Shown here in pieces: positions 60,836 through 64,000 of a stretch of 64,000 bases of DNA. This DNA is from Imbricaverruca yamaguchii (taxonomy: Eukaryota; Arthropoda; Thecostraca; Neoverrucidae). The DNA lies in contig JAOTOL010000982.1 in assembly GCA_034440575.1 (NCBI GenBank), forward strand, positions 62,001 to 126,000, read 5' to 3'. The notes under the pieces are model-generated. The model was given only the letters and a program-made list of their open reading frames with translations. It was not told the origin of the DNA and did no database searches. Numbering within the stretch: the first letter of the stretch is position 1; each line of letters begins with the position of its first letter. The translations under genes and the position numbers were made by a program.

Positions 60836-61045
60836 GGGTACCTGTCACATGGTATGGGAGAGGTGCAAGGAGTGGTGTAGATGGGTACACCGACTTCTGA
60901 GGGCACGGGGTACCAATCACATGGCCTGGGAGAAGTGCCACGAGAGGTGCAGATGAGTGCACTGCCTTTTGTGGGTATAGTGCATCGTTACATGGTCTGG
61001 GAGAAGTGTCAGGAACGGTGCAAATGGGTACACCCCCCCGGGGCC
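60836..61045 (+). repeat. 70-bp minisatellite, distal part (split by the LINE)
   Basis: The 70-bp array of 59311-59552 resumes immediately after the LINE tail with two or three diverged units (landmarks near 60894 and 60965). On the minus strand the first unit still reads ccctcag|AAGTCGGTG, a copy of the U4 splice acceptor. Confidence 0.8.
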
Positions 61046-61822
61046 AGGGTTGGGGTTGACGGAACCAACGTGCAGCCGCCTACGGCAGCGTGAAGCTAAA
61101 ATACGTGAGACAAGGACGTAACTGGAATTGTGCAGAGCACCATTGCGGGCGTTCAGCGCTGCCCGACGGGACGCACCAGACCGACGCTGTGACCGCAGCG
61201 CACGAGTGCACTCATGCACACAGAAGGCGACGGGTCACTGCCGCCGCGGCCTGACAGTGATACCCAGTCGCTCCATTACCATCTCAACGGCGACGTGCAG
61301 TCGCACTGATAGCGCGGCAGAACCGGTAGGCGCCGTTGTTCCTCCATGCGATTACAGTGAAACGCTGCGAGAATGTGGTGAACCGCATACCTCGCTGCCT
61401 TCTCACAAACAGGAAATGGTGGGTATTTAATGCCACAAATTCACGACACAAATCGCAGATGCATGATAAGAGCCAAGAACGTGGAAGATGTCGGCAAAAT
61501 GAACACAACAAATATACTTGTCGGTGATTGCACGTGGCGAGAATGGCCACCATCCAGTCATTATCGTAAGAACAAAATGTTCAAGCTTTTGAAATAGATT
61601 CACTCATAGCACAAAGTGTGAGATTGTAGAACGACCTCATAAAAAGTAATAAAGTAAAAAAGGAAAAAAGTAAAAAATAATCAAAAGAAATTCTGATTCT
61701 CGGTGCTCGTCCTGGGTGTACTCAGCACTTGCACCCAGAGTGTAACGTAGAGGCCCGCAATGACAGACAGCCACAGAAGCCGTCCCCCTGAGTGACGAGG
61801 ACATTTCACATCAGACACCCAC

Positions 61823-61927
61823 CAGGGAGGCCATGTTGACGGTGATCTTGGACAGGTCGCGCGGCCTGGCGTCGTGGGCCGGAAGGTGGCGCGGCGCCGG
61901 TACTGGAGAGCCCGCATACGTGTTCTT
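61823..61927 (-). CDS. EPLIN-like gene exon U3 (35-codon module)
   Basis: This exon is 105 nt and phase 0 to phase 0. The acceptor is cctcag|AAG and the donor CTG|GTGGGTGT. The peptide begins KNTYAGSPVPAPRHLP and ends DLSKITVNMASL. The KNTY start and the hydrophobic-alternating VNMASL end match the edges of neighbouring modules. The middle is Pro/Ala/Arg-rich and looks disordered. It lies 2.5 kb upstream of U4; that intron carries the CR1-like LINE. Confidence 0.75.
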
Positions 61928-62267
61928 CTGAGGACGCAAAACGGCGACGTCAGCCCCACCCAAGCTGCACGCCGCACAACTCCGCCCACACTGCGTACGG
62001 CGGCCGCTTCGTTTGTTCACACACCGGAGTGAAACGACGGTGCTGTACAAATGGACGGAACAGACGGCACAATGGCTTATTGACACGGACACCAGACGAT
62101 GCAACACTGCTTCGTGGGGCGTGCATCTCCTGGAACATCGCCCAAAACAACTGCCGGCTTTCTCCTAATCGCCCACTTGATGATGCACCGTACGGTCACT
62201 CTCACCGCCTCGCCTCACCGGCGCGGTCGCCGGGTATGCCACAGCAGTACGTCACGCGACCACTCAC

Positions 62268-62366
62268 CAGGTTCTTGATGGACACGCCCGTGTCCAGCTT
62301 GTGGGACGCTCGCGCGCTCGATTTCGTGGAGTTCGTCGAGTCGAAGTTCGTCAGGTAGCTGGATCG
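62268..62366 (-). CDS. EPLIN-like gene exon U2 (33-codon module)
   Basis: The exon has a strong acceptor (ttccag|CGA) and donor (CTG|GTGAGTGG). It is 99 nt and phase 0 at both ends. The peptide starts RSSYLTNFDSTNS and ends KLDTGVSIKNL. With the flanking exons it rebuilds two copies of the L-[RK]-x-[SV]-[YFW] motif, one at each junction (NLRQL|RSSY and VSIKNL|KNTY). The Ser/Thr-rich middle suggests a flexible, possibly phosphorylated linker. As a symmetric exon it can be skipped without a frameshift. Confidence 0.8.
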
Positions 62367-62927
62367 CTGGAATGTGCAAACAATTGGCAACGCTAACGAC
62401 AATCCCGTACATTTTTCACGCTAATGCGTACGCGATCCTGCAGAAATGCCAAGACCGGTTATTAGTTATCTTACCATCACAGCGCCGTGCGCCGGAGCTC
62501 GCCAGTAACGAACGTTCAGGTGACCGAGGCACCTGACAAACACCCATCCCTCCTCTTCTTGAATTGAAAAAGGTACACCTTTTATCGTGACGTGGAGATT
62601 CCTGTGATGTGATATAGCTCCCGTGATTTGTCAAGAGGACAGGGCCGAAAGAGCCCACTTCACCATCACCACCACACGAAAAACGCAAATTTGTACACGG
62701 TAATAAGTGATTTCGGCTTCATCGAAAGCAAATCCAATTTAGATTGAAATAAACAAAACCGTAAACTTGAAATAAAAATAAACAATAACCATCTTCCTCA
62801 AAATCCAGCATATAACTTACATTCACCTCAGTTCCTGCGCCCATACTGGGAGATGGGAACCAAAGCACAAAATACTAAATGCTGGTATAAATATGCACCA
62901 GTGTCAATGCAATGTGCAAATATACAC

Positions 62928-62958
<31 letters not shown>

Positions 62959-63756
62959 AACCCCATAGCTGTTTGTCACTCCGGATACCAGTGAACATAT
63001 CCAAAAAGATATGTTTGTACAAGCACTGAGTTTTTAAAAAACGATGTTCAACATGATTCACTAAGGCATTGCTGTAGCGATTGAGGTGATGGAAATTGGA
63101 TACTTCGTTTAATCATGACATAATAAAAAAATAAAATAAACTTGTTTGCTGGATTAGCACGGCCACCGAGGATAATGAAGTGGAATCACACAATAGTTAC
63201 GACCAAACAAAAGAACAATGCGGCATTCAGCCAGTTCACGGTACGCGATTCGATAACGGATACAGCTGGCAATATCAAAGTTAGCCGCTAATAAGTTCGC
63301 TTGCAGCATTCAACTACCGTTCTGCAGTGTTACGGCATGTACACAATTCCGGCCGGCGCCGTGCCGACATAACTACGTGGGGGAATGCCGGTGGGCTGGC
63401 CAAACTGGTGCCGAGTGGGCGCCGTGCTGCCGACAGTCCCGCCGAACCTGATCCGCCAAGATGCACCGCCCGTACAGGACACGTGCACACCAGGAAAACA
63501 GCACATTTCCGTGAGAGCAGAGCACGACGGAAAGGCAGAGATGGCGACAGTGGAGACGGAGATGCGCTAAGGGTGGAACAGACCTCCGACGAAGCACGGC
63601 GGCGTTGGCAGCATGACGAACACGGAACGTGGCGGGAACGGGAATTGGCGCGAACGGGAACTCCCGCCACCGCGTGTCGCAGCAACGGCATAGACACGTG
63701 TATGTGCCGTTGATCGCGTGCAGGCCTGATGCGCCCGGTGTGTGGTGCGGACTCAC
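62367..63756 (-). other. Intron U1-U2 with a TA/TG dinucleotide tract
   Basis: This 1.4-kb interval has no supported exon. It holds a short (TA)n(TG)n tract at about 62925-62958. A GC-rich stretch at 63330-63720 is open on both strands, but it lacks splice signals in a usable phase and I treat it as intron. Confidence 0.55.
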
Positions 63757-64000
63757 CAGCTGCCGAAGGTTGACGTTGGCTAGCTCGTCGTCGTTGTCGG
63801 GCTCGGAGCTCTCGGAGAGACGCGTCCGACCCGCGCCGGCGCCGCTGTCCTGGCTGCGGGTCAGCGAACTGGCGCCGCTGCTGCCCTCCGAGCTGATGTC
63901 AGAGTCGCCCTCAGAGTCGAGCGCCGGTCGCGCCGTGCCCTGCGGCCGCGCGGAGGTCAGGTCACGACCGTCGCTGTCGCTGGTGCCCCCGCTGCGTGTA
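63757..64000 (-). CDS. EPLIN-like gene exon U1 (partial at window edge)
   Basis: This is the 3' part of an exon that runs off the right edge. Read leftward, it encodes a Ser/Gly/Asp-rich, low-complexity acidic segment (for example DSEGDSDISSEGSSG) ending ELANVNLRQL. The donor is CTG|GTGAGTCC, so the exon ends in phase 0 after a Leu, like the next exons. The segment is probably disordered linker ahead of the repeat modules. Nothing in it names the family; it is assigned by strand, phase and its NLRQL end, which with the next exon's RSSY forms the recurrent motif. The 5' end of the gene is outside the window. Confidence 0.7.

Noticed and set aside
63314..63713. Two overlapping frames of about 128 codons in the U1-U2 intron
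   Set aside because: Both strands are open because the stretch is GC-rich; there is no acceptor/donor pair in phase 0 and no motif copy.

Overview
The window is animal genomic DNA, most likely from an arthropod and perhaps a crustacean such as a barnacle. The basis is small GC-rich exons in kilobase introns, canonical GT-AG splice sites, non-LTR retrotransposons of the I and CR1/L2 types, tRNA-derived SINEs and very many minisatellites. The species cannot be fixed from the sequence. No bacterial operon, rRNA, CRISPR array or functional tRNA gene was seen.

One large minus-strand locus explains nearly all real coding sequence, from the right edge (5' end beyond 64000) to a stop codon at 3234-3236. 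It encodes an EPLIN/LIMA1-like cytoskeletal LIM protein. I rebuilt it exon by exon by matching splice signals and reading phase. The upstream block (U1-U11, 64000-51618) is a run of phase-0 cassette exons of 31-62 codons ending in LIM domain 1. The downstream block (D1-D13, 15457-3234) is a second set of exons ending in LIM domain 2 and a short acidic tail. The downstream chain with first exon A6 gives 2088 nt, 695 codons plus stop, with every phase matching. Joining U11 directly to D1 also keeps frame.

Between the blocks (51.6-15.5 kb) are at least six separate GC-rich exons (A1-A6). Each has an in-frame ATG and ends with one leftover base before a GT donor, so each fits the single common acceptor of D1. 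The simplest reading is a variable-first-exon locus with several promoters that share one C-terminal module. A short motif, roughly h-x-x-L-[RK]-x-[SK]-[FYW]-[ED], recurs about eighteen times in the predicted protein. In the upstream block it lies across exon junctions, split by phase-0 introns just after the Leu.

Mobile DNA: a decayed I-clade LINE with RT and RNase H at 1-2610, a 5'-truncated but long-open CR1/L2-like LINE at 59553-60835 inserted in a minisatellite, a 62-bp LINE-tail insertion with a 13-bp target duplication at 34322, three minus-strand tRNA-derived SINEs and one plus-strand tRNA-like SINE. Minisatellites are unusually dense, and four of them contain duplicated copies of real splice sites of the LIM gene. 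Intron DNA between these landmarks shows nothing I can name.
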